A stretch of DNA of 64,000 nucleotides, from NCBI RefSeq assembly GCF_020164955.1, contig NZ_JAIUHG010000014.1, positions 62,001-126,000 on the forward strand. Direction: 5' to 3'. The notes under the pieces were generated by a model. The model was not told where the DNA came from, did no database searches, and saw only the letters and a list, made by a program, of their open reading frames with translations. The number at the start of each line of letters is the position of its first letter. Within the stretch, counting starts at the first letter, position 1. Below, piece after piece: positions 1 through 8,202 of the stretch. The translations under genes and the position numbers were made by a program. The stretch is from Mesorhizobium sp. CA8. Its GTDB lineage: Bacteria > Pseudomonadota > Alphaproteobacteria > Rhizobiales > Rhizobiaceae.

Positions 1-291
1 CGCAACCAGATCGCCGCCGACCGTGCCCGGATCGCGGAGATGAACGCCTTGGCCGACGGCCTTCCTGTTCCGCCGCCGAATCCGGTCATGGCCCGGCTTT
101 TCGCTGCCGCAAGCGAGGATGCCGACGTGTTTCGCGGCGTGATCGAGATCGCCACGTGCGTTTCGCTGCCGCAGGATGTCGTCACCAGACCGCATATCGC
201 GGCGAAACTGGCCGAACTGGACGGTCGCCCTTTGCCGCCGAATCCCAACATCATCGATCGCGACCGTATGGCATCCCTGCTTGCCGGCTGA
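1..291 (+). CDS. C-terminal end of an unidentified protein (5' truncated by window)
   Basis: The reading frame is open from base 1 and stops at 289-291, giving the last 96 residues of a protein whose start lies outside the window. The fragment is Ala/Pro rich, with motifs NPVMARLF, IATCVSLPQDV and a repeated PLPPNPN-like stretch. The 'LPxxVxxRP' ending near the C-terminus resembles tails of FAD-dependent monooxygenase-type oxidoreductases, but no cofactor motif is left in this part, so that is only a guess. It runs toward the minus-strand nitronate monooxygenase gene, with about 70 bases between the two ends. Confidence 0.5.
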   Translation, partial: RNQIAADRARIAEMNALADGLPVPPPNPVMARLFAAASEDADVFRGVIEIATCVSLPQDVVTRPHIAAKLAELDGRPLPPNPNIIDRDRMASLLAG

Positions 292-360
292 TCTTTCGCA
301 ATCCAGTGTCGACAGGCGGGGTTAAAAGCTCATCGGGGACGTCGACGACGAAGACTTCGC

Positions 361-1437
361 TCACGCAGGCGTCGTTTTGCCGGCCGAGAGAGCGTCGAAC
401 ACTTCGCCCGTTTCGGCCACGAGCGTTCGCACCAGTTGTCCGGCCGGAAGCTCCCTGTTCAGCGCCGCCGCCTGCCCATAGAGATGGAAGGCGAAATCCT
501 TGTCGCCGCCGAGCGGAGCGCTGAGCGCGACCATTTGCGGGAAGTCCGGAAGGGGCACCCTGCTCTCCTCCATTTCCAGGGCGTAGCGGGTGCGTCTCGC
601 GCGCGCCGCGCGGCCGGTGAAGGCATCGGTGACCATCGTGTCCATATCGGTCGCCGTGCGGATCAGGGCGCGGCGCGGTGGGTCCGTGCCGGCTTCGTCG
701 CAGGACAGGAAGCCGGTGCCGATCTGCACGCCGCTGACGCCAAGCGCGAACGCGGCCGCTATGCCGCGGCCGTCGGCGATGCCTCCCGCGGCAATGACCG
801 GGAGCTCGACAGCATCGACGACCTGGGGAACCAGCGCCATCGTTCCGACGCCGTCGCCAGGACCATTGGGAGCGTGCGAACCGCGGTGACCTCCCGCCTC
901 CCAGCCCTGGGCTATGACCGCGTCGGCTCCACCGTCGGCGAGCTTGCGCGCCTCGGCGACATTCGTCGCGGTGCCGATGATTGCGATCCCGGCTTGCTTC
1001 AGCCTGCCGACGGCAGCCGCATCCGGAATGCCGAAATGAAAGCTCACGACCGGCGGCTGGATCTCGAGCAGCAGTTCAAGCTTTTCTTCGTCGAAACCCG
1101 GTCCGATCGGCGGAAGCCGCCGCGAGGGTTCGCCGAGCGACAGCTCCTCATAGTAAGGCCGCAACCTGTCGATGACTTGGGTCAGCACGGCGTCGCCGGT
1201 GTCGGGTCTGGGAAAAACAAAGAAGTTGAGGTTGAAGGGACGCCCGGTCAAGGCGCGCATCTGGCGCGCAACATTGCGCAGGCCATCCGGCAGCATCGAT
1301 GCGCATCCGAGCGACCCCAGCCCACCGGCATTGCTCACTGCGGCGGCGAGTTCCGGCGTCGCCGAGCCCGCCATCGGCGCCTGGATGATCGGATGCTCGA
1401 TCTTCAAGAGATCGCATAAACGCCGGTTCGGCCACAT
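361..1437 (-). CDS. Nitronate monooxygenase (2-nitropropane dioxygenase family)
   Basis: A 358-residue FMN-dependent TIM-barrel enzyme that oxidises alkyl nitronates such as propionate 3-nitronate, a detoxification role in the cytoplasm. Family marks seen are the N-terminal HPIIQAPMAG, the FMN-phosphate loop with PVIAAGGIADG, the motif EAGGHRG carrying the conserved His (about residue 184), and GVQIGTGFL. The frame extends 12 codons further to 1473, but the start MWPNRR at 1437 sits exactly where family members begin. It stands alone, between the tail of an unknown gene and the broken lacI remnant, with no obvious operon partner. NMO, 2-nitropropane dioxygenase and some enoyl-reductase (FabK-like) annotations overlap within this family. 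Confidence 0.85.
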   Translation of the reverse strand: MWPNRRLCDLLKIEHPIIQAPMAGSATPELAAAVSNAGGLGSLGCASMLPDGLRNVARQMRALTGRPFNLNFFVFPRPDTGDAVLTQVIDRLRPYYEELSLGEPSRRLPPIGPGFDEEKLELLLEIQPPVVSFHFGIPDAAAVGRLKQAGIAIIGTATNVAEARKLADGGADAVIAQGWEAGGHRGSHAPNGPGDGVGTMALVPQVVDAVELPVIAAGGIADGRGIAAAFALGVSGVQIGTGFLSCDEAGTDPPRRALIRTATDMDTMVTDAFTGRAARARRTRYALEMEESRVPLPDFPQMVALSAPLGGDKDFAFHLYGQAAALNRELPAGQLVRTLVAETGEVFDALSAGKTTPA

Positions 1438-1500
1438 GAGCGTTTTTCCTGTTGGGAAGGAACACACGCTCACTCATCATAAGCCGGTCTCGGGGCCGGG

Positions 1501-1686
1501 TCATCGGAATTGTGCGGGTACGCTCTCCCACCCCACCAGCGGGCACTCCAGCTTGGTGATGGGATAGCGGCCGCGGCCGGGCGTCGGCGGCGTTTCGAGC
1601 TGCTCGATCGCCCATTGGCCCATCGCCAGATGCGGCAAGGTCGTCAGCGGCGGGAAATGATGGCGGGCGATCTCCTCGTCATGCAA
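1501..1686 (-). pseudogene. Remnant of a LacI-family regulator (C-terminal about 55 residues)
   Basis: On the minus strand this stretch encodes HDEEIARHHFPPLTT, LPHLAMGQWAIEQLET, then RGRYPITKLECPL and a stop at 1501. That is the same C-terminus as the intact LacI regulator encoded at 2637-3743 (its last 60 residues, DNA about 2640-2826). By eye the DNA copies are roughly 94% identical over about 165 bases, with two small in-frame gaps (6 and 3 bases), and they diverge at both edges: the last dozen residues differ and homology stops near 1683. No start codon, DNA-binding domain or ribosome-binding site remains. The fragment lies directly downstream of the GNAT toxin gene, so the toxin-antitoxin pair is flanked by same-direction copies of a lacI 3' end. 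Confidence 0.85.
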
Positions 1687-1704
1687 TGGCCTGCACAACT
1701 CGCC

Positions 1705-2241
1705 TCAAGTTTTCGAGAACAGCGCCTGTATCGTCTCGATCGGCATCAGCATGACGCGCTCGCCCAGCGGAGAAATAGTGAAGCCGTGACGCTGGTAGAA
1801 ACCAACGGCGTCGTCGTCGATGGCGTGTGCCACCACGGCACGAACCCCGGCAATGTCCGAAACCGCGAGGCAACGCCGCAGCGCATCGGAAAGCAGGTCG
1901 CCCCCGAGGCCCATTCTCTGGAACGCCTGATCGATCGCCAGACGGCCTATCAGCAGCAAAGGAACCTGTTCAGGCATGCCCCGGCGTAGCTTGGCGCTTG
2001 GCAGCGCGACCCGTTCTTCCATCGCCGTGGAGATCGCGTAGTAACCGACAACACGATTTTTCGTGCCCGCGTCGCAGACGACATAGGTTCGGGCAGACAA
2101 TCCCTCGCCGGCGAGGGCGCGGTTTCGCAGCCAGTCATCAAGGGTGGGATGCCTGCCGTTGCGAAATTCTGCGACATCATAACTGATGGTCAGCCGTTCC
2201 GGAGCGCGGACTCGCGGGCCTTGCGATTGCCCAGCGGGCAT
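1705..2241 (-). CDS. GNAT-family acetyltransferase toxin (TacT/AtaT-like)
   Basis: A 178-residue Gcn5-type N-acetyltransferase. The acetyl-CoA binding core is visible as LIGRLAIDQAFQRMGLGG (about 98-114, containing the Q/R-x-x-G-x-G/A loop), followed by LLSDALRR, and the catalytic-type Tyr in GFYQRHGF (Tyr149). With the preceding DUF1778 gene it forms a type II toxin-antitoxin pair. Known relatives acetylate the aminoacyl group of charged tRNAs and stop translation. The start ATG overlaps the antitoxin stop by one base, showing translational coupling in antitoxin-first order. The substrate tRNA cannot be read from sequence. The gene ends only about 20 bases from the lacI remnant. Confidence 0.88.
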   Translation of the reverse strand: MPAGQSQGPRVRAPERLTISYDVAEFRNGRHPTLDDWLRNRALAGEGLSARTYVVCDAGTKNRVVGYYAISTAMEERVALPSAKLRRGMPEQVPLLLIGRLAIDQAFQRMGLGGDLLSDALRRCLAVSDIAGVRAVVAHAIDDDAVGFYQRHGFTISPLGERVMLMPIETIQALFSKT

Positions 2242-2546
2242 CAGCGCTCCCAGGCTGGCTTGCGCGTCATGCGGGCGCGAAGCTCTTGCGACGGCTTGTT
2301 CGGAGCATCAAGCAGGTCAAGAAATTTCTCATGCGCGTCGGCATCGAGAAAGAAGGCACGCTGGTCCAGAATGGTCTCCTCTGCCTGCTTGCGCGCACTG
2401 TCCAGCATGAACTCCGACAGTTTTTGCCCGCGCAAGCTCGCGGCGCGGTTGAGAATGGCCTTCGTCTCGGCCGAGGCGCGGATCTGAATCACGTCATCCT
2501 TGCGAACTGCGTTGTGATCGCTGCCGGCATGACTGGACTGTGCCAT
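2241..2546 (-). CDS. DUF1778 ribbon-helix-helix antitoxin (TacA-like)
   Basis: A 101-residue DUF1778 protein. The N-terminal part carries a ribbon-helix-helix DNA-binding fold (DVIQIRASAETKAILNRAA, about 18-36, then LRGQKLSEFMLDSARKQA). The C-terminal half (ILDQRAFFLDADAHEKFLDLL) is the segment that in TacA/AtaR relatives wraps and neutralises the GNAT toxin. A good Shine-Dalgarno (AGGAGG) lies six bases before the ATG at 2546. The family normally represses its own operon, and a promoter with a duplicated -35-like motif lies just upstream. It pairs with the overlapping toxin gene. Confidence 0.88.
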   Translation of the reverse strand: MAQSSHAGSDHNAVRKDDVIQIRASAETKAILNRAASLRGQKLSEFMLDSARKQAEETILDQRAFFLDADAHEKFLDLLDAPNKPSQELRARMTRKPAWER

Positions 2547-2572
2547 CGAAACCCTCCTGTGTCGGGATCAGA

Positions 2573-2600
2573 TATCTAGCGATTGTCAATACAATGTCAA
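2573..2600 (-). promoter_or_regulatory. Predicted promoter of the toxin-antitoxin operon
   Basis: Reading the minus strand, TTGACA (2600-2595) is followed after 16 bases by TAGATA (2578-2573), a close match to a housekeeping sigma-70-type promoter, about 30 bases before the antitoxin start. The motif TTGACA occurs twice in direct repeat (also 2589-2584), each within GTATTGACA, 11 bases apart. This spacing is suitable for a ribbon-helix-helix operator, so autorepression here is plausible but inferred. Confidence 0.6.
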
Positions 2601-2636
2601 TACGTTCCAAGTCTTGAAGTGGCGATCTGGGACATC

Positions 2637-3743
2637 CTATCCCTTCACGTCTGCCACACTCTCCCGCTCCACCAGCGGGCATTCCAGCTTGGTGATCGGA
2701 TAGCGGCCGCGGCCGGCCGTCGGCGGCGTCTCCAGCTGCTCGATCGCCCATTGGCCCATCGCCAGATGCGGCAGGATGGAGGTCGTCAGCGGCGGGAAGA
2801 GATGGCGGGCGATCTCCTCATCGTCATAGCCGACCACGGAGATGTCCTGCGGGATATGCAGGCCGGCTTCCTTCAGCGCCTCGTAGCAGCCGATCGCCGT
2901 ACGGTCGTTCTGGCAGAAGATGGCGGTGGGTCGCTCCTTGAGTCCGAGCAGCTTGACCGTTGCGGCGTAGCCGGCGCTGGCCGACCAGTCGCCCTCCACC
3001 ACCAGTTCCGGATCGAACGGGATATCGGCGGTGGCTAGAGCGCGGCGGTAGCCCTTGAGCCGATCCTGAGCGGCCTGCATCCACGGCTCGCCGGTGATGG
3101 TGGCGATGCGGCGATGGCCGTGGGCGATCAGATGCCTGGTCGCGCTCTGGCCGCCGGCGATCTCGGAGGGAACCACGGCCGGAAAGGCATAGTCGGCGGT
3201 GTAGCAGTTGAGCAGGATGACCGGGATGTCGAGGCTGTACAGGAAATCGGGCGCGGCGATCTCGCGGGTGAAGATGGTCATATAGATCAGCGCCGAGATG
3301 CCGCGCCTTGTCAGTGCCTGGATGGCGCGCGGCTCCATCACCGCGTCGCCCATGGTCTGCGCCACCAGAAGCACATTGCCGGCATTCCACGAGGCCTGCC
3401 GTGCCCCCTCGATGGCGACCACCGCCTCGGGGCTGGTGGCGAGCTGGTCGACCGCGAAGCCAATGACGCCGTCCAGGCCTTCGAACGGCGTCACCGGCGG
3501 CCGCAACGCCGAAAAGACTGGTGGCGAATAGCCCAGCGCCCTGGCCGCCTCGATCACCCGGTCGCGTGTCTGCTGCGACAGCCTGATGCCCGGCGAATTG
3601 TTGAGCACGAACGAGACCGTCGCCTGCGAGCAGCCGGCGGCGCGCGCAATGTCGGTCATGGTGACGCGCCCCTTGGGCTTGGCACCCGGCTTGCGGCGCC
3701 TGGAAGCCCCGGGAGTATCGCGCAGTTCCGTCGGTTCGCTCAT
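2637..3743 (-). CDS. LacI-family transcriptional regulator of the adjacent sugar importer
   Basis: A 368-residue LacI/GalR regulator. After a basic leader it has the helix-turn-helix VTMTDIARAAGCSQATVSFV and hinge LNNSPGIRLS (about residues 27-60), then a periplasmic-binding-protein-like effector domain (GVIGFAVDQLATSPEAVV onward to the C-terminus), the usual length for the family. It is divergent from the CUT2 sugar-importer operon starting at 4365, with about 620 bases between, so it probably controls that operon and senses its sugar. Its last 60 codons exist a second time as a degenerate copy at 1501-1686. Confidence 0.88.
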   Translation of the reverse strand: MSEPTELRDTPGASRRRKPGAKPKGRVTMTDIARAAGCSQATVSFVLNNSPGIRLSQQTRDRVIEAARALGYSPPVFSALRPPVTPFEGLDGVIGFAVDQLATSPEAVVAIEGARQASWNAGNVLLVAQTMGDAVMEPRAIQALTRRGISALIYMTIFTREIAAPDFLYSLDIPVILLNCYTADYAFPAVVPSEIAGGQSATRHLIAHGHRRIATITGEPWMQAAQDRLKGYRRALATADIPFDPELVVEGDWSASAGYAATVKLLGLKERPTAIFCQNDRTAIGCYEALKEAGLHIPQDISVVGYDDEEIARHLFPPLTTSILPHLAMGQWAIEQLETPPTAGRGRYPITKLECPLVERESVADVKG

Positions 3744-4364
3744 GGTCGTTTCCCAAACCCAGACGGCCCTAAAGCAAAGGCCGATGGCAACGGCAAGATG
3801 GTCGAGGCCGGTGCGCTATTGAGATTGCGTAAACTAATATATATTATCAAGCGCGGCATGCAAATCGCCGGCTGCGCCGCTTTGCGACAAAACCGGCCAG
3901 ACAAGTCAACAATGCCGACGATTCCTGTATTCCTGCGCGGCTGCAAGGCTTGCTACGCTCACTCTCCTCACTCCCCGCGCGTCCTTCGACCAGCAACTCC
4001 TCCGCTTCGAAAGCGCGCGTCGTGGTCTTATAACTAATATTCTTTACTAATAGCCGGCAGCGTTCTACTGTCAACTCGTCGTCACCGTTCGGGCTTCCGT
4101 TGGGTGATGACGGGTGTGAGGGACGCTCGCTCGAAACCCGGTGGGATCGCCGGTTTGGGCTCATGTCCATTCTCACGAAAATGTCAGACAAATCGGACTA
4201 TTTACGAACGCCACATGAGTGTCTAGTGTCCCCATCGCGGCCGGATCGGCACCGTTCTTAAGTCGGCGGACCTTCGCCGTACCCTTGAGGAGGAGGTTGT
4301 CCGGGCCGCAGCCGAGACATCGGCAACGAGTTCTACAGGCAAGTTCTACAAGGGAGGTTGAACT
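3744..4364. promoter_or_regulatory. Long divergent regulatory region between lacI and the sugar importer
   Basis: This 620-base region has no convincing gene; a 114-codon minus-strand frame (3847-4191) lacks family features and a ribosome-binding site. It has two AT-rich islands that stand out from the GC-rich surroundings: around 3828-3850 and 4028-4052. Both contain the nonamer AACTAATAT (3832-3840 and 4032-4040), exactly 200 bases apart, and the second is followed by another TACTAATA (4045-4052). These could be operator or promoter elements for the LacI regulator and the importer. A Shine-Dalgarno (GGGAGG) precedes the importer gene. Confidence 0.4.
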
Positions 4365-5327
4365 ATGAAATCCATGATCCGTAATGCATCTGTCGCCACG
4401 GCGGCCTTGCTCATCGGGCTTGCGGCCACGGCGGTAACCCGCGCGGACGACAAGCCGACGCTGGCCTTCGTCGTCAACGGCGCGTCCGACTTCTGGAAGG
4501 CGGCGGAAGCCGGCGTGAAGAAGGCGCAGGGCGAACTGCCCGACTACAATCTCGAGCTCAAATATCCGGAGCAATCCTCGGTCGCCATCCAGCAGCGGCT
4601 GATGGACGATCTGGTGACGGCAGGCGTCAAGGGCATCATGGTCTCGGCCGTCGATCCCAAGACCTCGACCGACGGGCTGAACAAGATCGCGTCGGAAACC
4701 GCGCTGTTCACCACCGACTCGGATGCGCCGCAGACCAAGCGCGTCGCCTATATCGGCTCGTCCAATGTCGATGCCGGCAAGCAGGCGGCCGAGATCGCCA
4801 AGAAGGCAATGCCCAACGGCGGCAAGTGCCTGGGCTTCGTCGGCCTGCTCGGCGCCGACAACGCCAAGGAGCGCATCCAGGGCATGAAGGACGGGCTCGC
4901 CGGCAGCAAGATCGAGCTGGTCGACGTGCGCGGCGACGACATCGACCAGGCGCGTGCCAAGAAGAATGTCGAGGACGCGCTGGTCGCCAGCCCCGACATC
5001 ACCTGCATGGTCGGCTTCTACTCCTACAACACGCCGCGCATCTATGAAGCGCTGCGCGACGCCGGCAAGCTCGGCCAGATCACCGTCGTCGGCTTCGACG
5101 ACGATCCGATCACGCTGGGCGGCGTCAAGGAAGGCACCGTCGCCGCGACCGTGGTGCAGCAGCCGTTCGAATGGGCCTATCAGGGCATGAAGCTGATGGC
5201 CGCCTATCTCAAGGGCGACAAGTCGGGCATCCCGGCCAACAACCTGATCATCATCCCGACCAAGATCATCGGCAAGGATGATGTGGACGCCTACGCCGCC
5301 AACCTCAAGGCGATGCAGGGCAAGTAA
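4365..5327 (+). CDS. Periplasmic sugar-binding protein of a CUT2 (ribose-type) ABC importer
   Basis: A 320-residue substrate-binding protein of the RbsB/Peripla_BP_4 type. It has an N-terminal signal peptide (about 1-28, cleaved near VTRADD), then the first lobe beginning TLAFVVNGASDFWKAAEAG, the hinge-region GIMVSAVDP, DSDAPQTKRVAYIGSSN, and the second lobe ending with VVGFDDDPITLGG. It is the first gene of a three-gene importer with the ATPase and permease that follow, and is preceded by a good GGGAGG ribosome-binding site. The sugar cannot be told from the sequence. A strong hairpin follows the stop. Confidence 0.88.
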   Translation: MKSMIRNASVATAALLIGLAATAVTRADDKPTLAFVVNGASDFWKAAEAGVKKAQGELPDYNLELKYPEQSSVAIQQRLMDDLVTAGVKGIMVSAVDPKTSTDGLNKIASETALFTTDSDAPQTKRVAYIGSSNVDAGKQAAEIAKKAMPNGGKCLGFVGLLGADNAKERIQGMKDGLAGSKIELVDVRGDDIDQARAKKNVEDALVASPDITCMVGFYSYNTPRIYEALRDAGKLGQITVVGFDDDPITLGGVKEGTVAATVVQQPFEWAYQGMKLMAAYLKGDKSGIPANNLIIIPTKIIGKDDVDAYAANLKAMQGK

Positions 5328-5341
5328 GCTCAGCACAGTTG

Positions 5342-5371
5342 CGCCGGCTCAAGGTTCGCCTTGAGCCGGCG
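5342..5371 (+). terminator. Stem-loop after the sugar-binding protein gene (UUCG tetraloop)
   Basis: A perfect 13-bp stem, CGCCGGCTCAAGG (5342-5354) with CCTTGAGCCGGCG (5359-5371), closed by the very stable TTCG tetraloop, lies 14 bases after the binding-protein stop and about 80 bases before the ATPase gene. There is no long T-run, so it more likely stabilises the upstream message or partly terminates transcription, giving more binding protein than membrane components. Confidence 0.75.
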
Positions 5372-5449
5372 TTCGTATTGACGGACCCGCCAAGGCCCGT
5401 CAGTCTGTGGCCACCGGCTGTTGCCCCCGTGCGGTAAACTTTAGGCGCG

Positions 5450-7015
5450 ATGACCTCTACCGACACCACTCAACCGATCACCGCTCCGTTCCTGAGCCTG
5501 GATGCCGTGCGTAAGACCTATCCGGGCGTTGTCGCGCTGGACAGGTTCTCCATGGAGGTCCGGCCCGGCGAGGTCATCGGCCTGGTCGGCGAAAACGGCG
5601 CCGGCAAATCGACGCTGATGAAAATCCTCGGCGGCGTGACGCGGCCGGACAGCGGCACCATCACCGTCGATGGCACCGCACATGACGCGCTGACCGTCGA
5701 GCACAGCATCGGCTCCGGCATCGCCTTCGTGCACCAGGAACTCAACCTCTTCGAAAATCTCGACGTCGCCGCCAACATCTTCTTCGGCCGCGAGCCGCTG
5801 CGCGCCGGACCGCTGAGGCTGGTCGACCGCGCGAAACTGCGCGAGATGGTGGCGCCGCTGCTGAAGCGCGTCGGCGCCAATTTCTCAGCCGACGCCCCTG
5901 TCGCGTCGCTGTCGCTCGCCCAGCAGCAGATGGTCGAGATCGCCAAGGCCCTGTCGATCAAGGCCCGCCTTGTGATCCTCGACGAGCCGACCTCCAGCCT
6001 GCCGATCGCCGAGACCGAAAAGCTGCTCGACGTCATTAAGGGGCTGAAGGCCGAAGGCATCAGCGTCATCTTCATCTCGCACCGGCTGCATGAGATCGAG
6101 CGCGTCGCCGACCGTGTCGTGGTGCTGCGCGACGGCACGCTGGCCGGCACGCTGGCGAAAGACCGGATCAACCACGACGAGATGGTCAGGCTGATGATCG
6201 GCCGCATGCTGAAGGAGCGCGAGAAGGCCGGCGAAGCCGCGCGGGCTCCGGGCAGCGTTGCGCTGTCGGCCGACGCGATCTGCACCAGCACCTATCCGGA
6301 CAGGCCGGTCAGCATCGAACTGAGGCGTGCGGAGATCCTTGGCCTCGCGGGCCTGGTCGGCTCCGGCCGCACGGAGCTCGCGCGCGTGCTGTTCGGCATC
6401 GACGAGCGGTTGGCCGGCAGCGTCACGCTCGACGGCAAGCCGCTGAATGTGACGTCGGCCGCCGACGCGGTGGCGAACGGCATCTTCCTCGTGCCGGAGG
6501 ACCGCAAGCTCACCGGCATATTGCTCGATCTCTCGATCGCGCAGAACATTTCGCTGCCCAACCTGCCGGCCCATGCCAGGCGCTCGCTGGTCTCGGTCGG
6601 CGCAGAGCTCGCGACGGCGGAAAAGCAGAAGAGGAACCTCGGCATCAAGGCGCCGTCGGTGCTCACCCGCACCGGCACCTTGTCGGGCGGCAACCAGCAG
6701 AAGGTGGTCCTGGCCAAATGGCTGGCGATGAACCCCAAGGTGATGATCCTGGACGAGCCGACGCGCGGCATCGACATCGGCGCCAAGGCCGAGATCTACG
6801 GGCTGATGCGGGCGCTCGCCGATGCCGGCGTCGCCGTGCTGATGATTTCCAGCGACATGGAAGAAGTGATCGGCGTGTCGGACCGCATCGCGGTCATGCA
6901 TGAGGGGCAGATCTCCGGCATCCTCGACAAGGACGATTTCAGCCAGGAGAACGTGCTCTTGCTGGCGGTCGGCAAGAAGCCGAAACTGCTGCAAGCGGCG
7001 GGAGGAGCGCAATGA
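5450..7015 (+). CDS. CUT2 sugar ABC importer ATPase (RbsA/MglA-like, two nucleotide-binding domains)
   Basis: A 521-residue ATPase with two tandem ABC domains. The first has Walker A GENGAGKST, signature LSLAQQQMVEIAK and Walker B LVILDEPTSSLP. The second has a degenerate Walker A (GSGRTELAR), signature LSGGNQQKVVLAKWL and Walker B VMILDEPTRGID. This one-chain, two-domain layout with a degenerate second P-loop is typical of ribose/galactose/xylose importers. It overlaps the downstream permease by four bases (ATGA), so the two are translationally coupled. The start at 5450 has only a weak Shine-Dalgarno. Confidence 0.92.
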   Translation: MTSTDTTQPITAPFLSLDAVRKTYPGVVALDRFSMEVRPGEVIGLVGENGAGKSTLMKILGGVTRPDSGTITVDGTAHDALTVEHSIGSGIAFVHQELNLFENLDVAANIFFGREPLRAGPLRLVDRAKLREMVAPLLKRVGANFSADAPVASLSLAQQQMVEIAKALSIKARLVILDEPTSSLPIAETEKLLDVIKGLKAEGISVIFISHRLHEIERVADRVVVLRDGTLAGTLAKDRINHDEMVRLMIGRMLKEREKAGEAARAPGSVALSADAICTSTYPDRPVSIELRRAEILGLAGLVGSGRTELARVLFGIDERLAGSVTLDGKPLNVTSAADAVANGIFLVPEDRKLTGILLDLSIAQNISLPNLPAHARRSLVSVGAELATAEKQKRNLGIKAPSVLTRTGTLSGGNQQKVVLAKWLAMNPKVMILDEPTRGIDIGAKAEIYGLMRALADAGVAVLMISSDMEEVIGVSDRIAVMHEGQISGILDKDDFSQENVLLLAVGKKPKLLQAAGGAQ

Positions 7016-8007
7016 GCAAGAAAGATCTCGGCCTGCTGATCCTGATCCTGGTGGTCGGCGCAGTGGTGACGGCCATCAATCCGCGCTTCCTGTCGGCGAT
7101 CAATCTCGCCAACACCTCCAACCTGGTCGCGCTGTTCGGCATCCTGTCGATCGGCCAGGCCTTCGTCATCATCACCGGCGGCATCGAATTGTCGGTCGGC
7201 TCGGTGATCGCGCTGCTCGGCACGCTGTTCATCGACTTCATCGCGGTGCGCGAGGTGAGCTGGCCGCTGGCCTTCGTGCTGATCCTCGTGCTCGGCGCCG
7301 TCATCGGCTTCGTGCATGGCTGGCTGATCACGCGGCTCAAATTGCAGCCTTTCGTGGTGACGCTGTGCGGCCTGCTGATCTATCGCGGCGTGGCGCGCTT
7401 TTACACCGCCGACGGCACGGCGGGCTTCGCCTTCGGGCAGAATTTCCCGACGCTCGAATTCCTGACCGCCGGCCGCTCCTATGGCCTGCCGAACAGCTTC
7501 ATCGCGCTGATCGTCATCGCCATCGTCATGTGGGTGGTGCTGCACCGCTCGGTCTTCGGCCGCTATCTCTATGCGATCGGCAAGAATGAGGAAGCGGCGA
7601 AATATTCCGGCATCCGCACCGGCCGGGTAATCATCGCCGCCTATGTCATCTGCGGCGTCCTGACCGCGCTGTCGGCGATCTATTTCGCCATGTACACGCG
7701 CTCGATCTCGCCGGCGAGCCACGGCCAGTTCTACGAGCTCTATGCCATCGCCGCGGCGGTGCTCGGTGGCTTCTCGCTGCGCGGCGGCGAGGGCTCGCTG
7801 GTCGGCGCCGTCCTCGGCACCGTGCTGCTGCAGGAGTTGCAGAATCTCGTCAATTTGCTCGGCATCCCCTCGTCGCTCAACTTCGCCGTGATGGGCGGCG
7901 TGATCCTGATCGGCGTGCTGGTCGACCAGCAATGGGGCGCCTTCCGCGCCCGGCGCCGGATGCTGGAGGCGTCGCGCAGGGGCGTCGCCGGTGCGCCGGC
8001 GGAGTAG
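7012..8007 (+). CDS. CUT2 sugar ABC importer permease (RbsC-like)
   Basis: A 331-residue inner-membrane permease of the BPD_transp_2 (RbsC) family. It has eight or more hydrophobic helices and family motifs such as SIGQAFVIITGGIELSVGS (about 56-74), GLLIYRGVARFYT, and AAAVLGGFSLRGGEGSLVGA near the C-terminus. A single permease gene implies a homodimeric channel, as in the ribose system. It starts inside the end of the ATPase gene. The following 195 bases hold no gene and separate it from an unrelated amino-acid importer. Confidence 0.9.
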   Translation: MSKKDLGLLILILVVGAVVTAINPRFLSAINLANTSNLVALFGILSIGQAFVIITGGIELSVGSVIALLGTLFIDFIAVREVSWPLAFVLILVLGAVIGFVHGWLITRLKLQPFVVTLCGLLIYRGVARFYTADGTAGFAFGQNFPTLEFLTAGRSYGLPNSFIALIVIAIVMWVVLHRSVFGRYLYAIGKNEEAAKYSGIRTGRVIIAAYVICGVLTALSAIYFAMYTRSISPASHGQFYELYAIAAAVLGGFSLRGGEGSLVGAVLGTVLLQELQNLVNLLGIPSSLNFAVMGGVILIGVLVDQQWGAFRARRRMLEASRRGVAGAPAE

Positions 8008-8202
8008 CCTCGCTCCCTTCCGCCCACTCCCGGACCGGGTTCCGATTGGATCGATGCTCGCGGTAAAGCCGCGGGCAAGTCCGGATTCGTGGACGAATTG
8101 CAAGAACGCGTGAACCGGAAAACAGCCCTTGTCGCAGAATCGGGGCTGGGCTAAGCAATTGGCATCTGAGGGTTCCAAGAACAAAATATGGGAGAAATGA
8201 CC

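Noticed and set aside
1148..1615. 155-codon minus-strand frame across the nitronate monooxygenase start
   Set aside because: Shifted frame relative to the real gene and made of Arg/Asp/Pro-rich shadow sequence.
3847..4191. 114-codon minus-strand frame between lacI and the sugar importer
   Set aside because: No ribosome-binding site, no recognisable domain, Arg/Ser-rich, and it covers the AT-rich regulatory islands.
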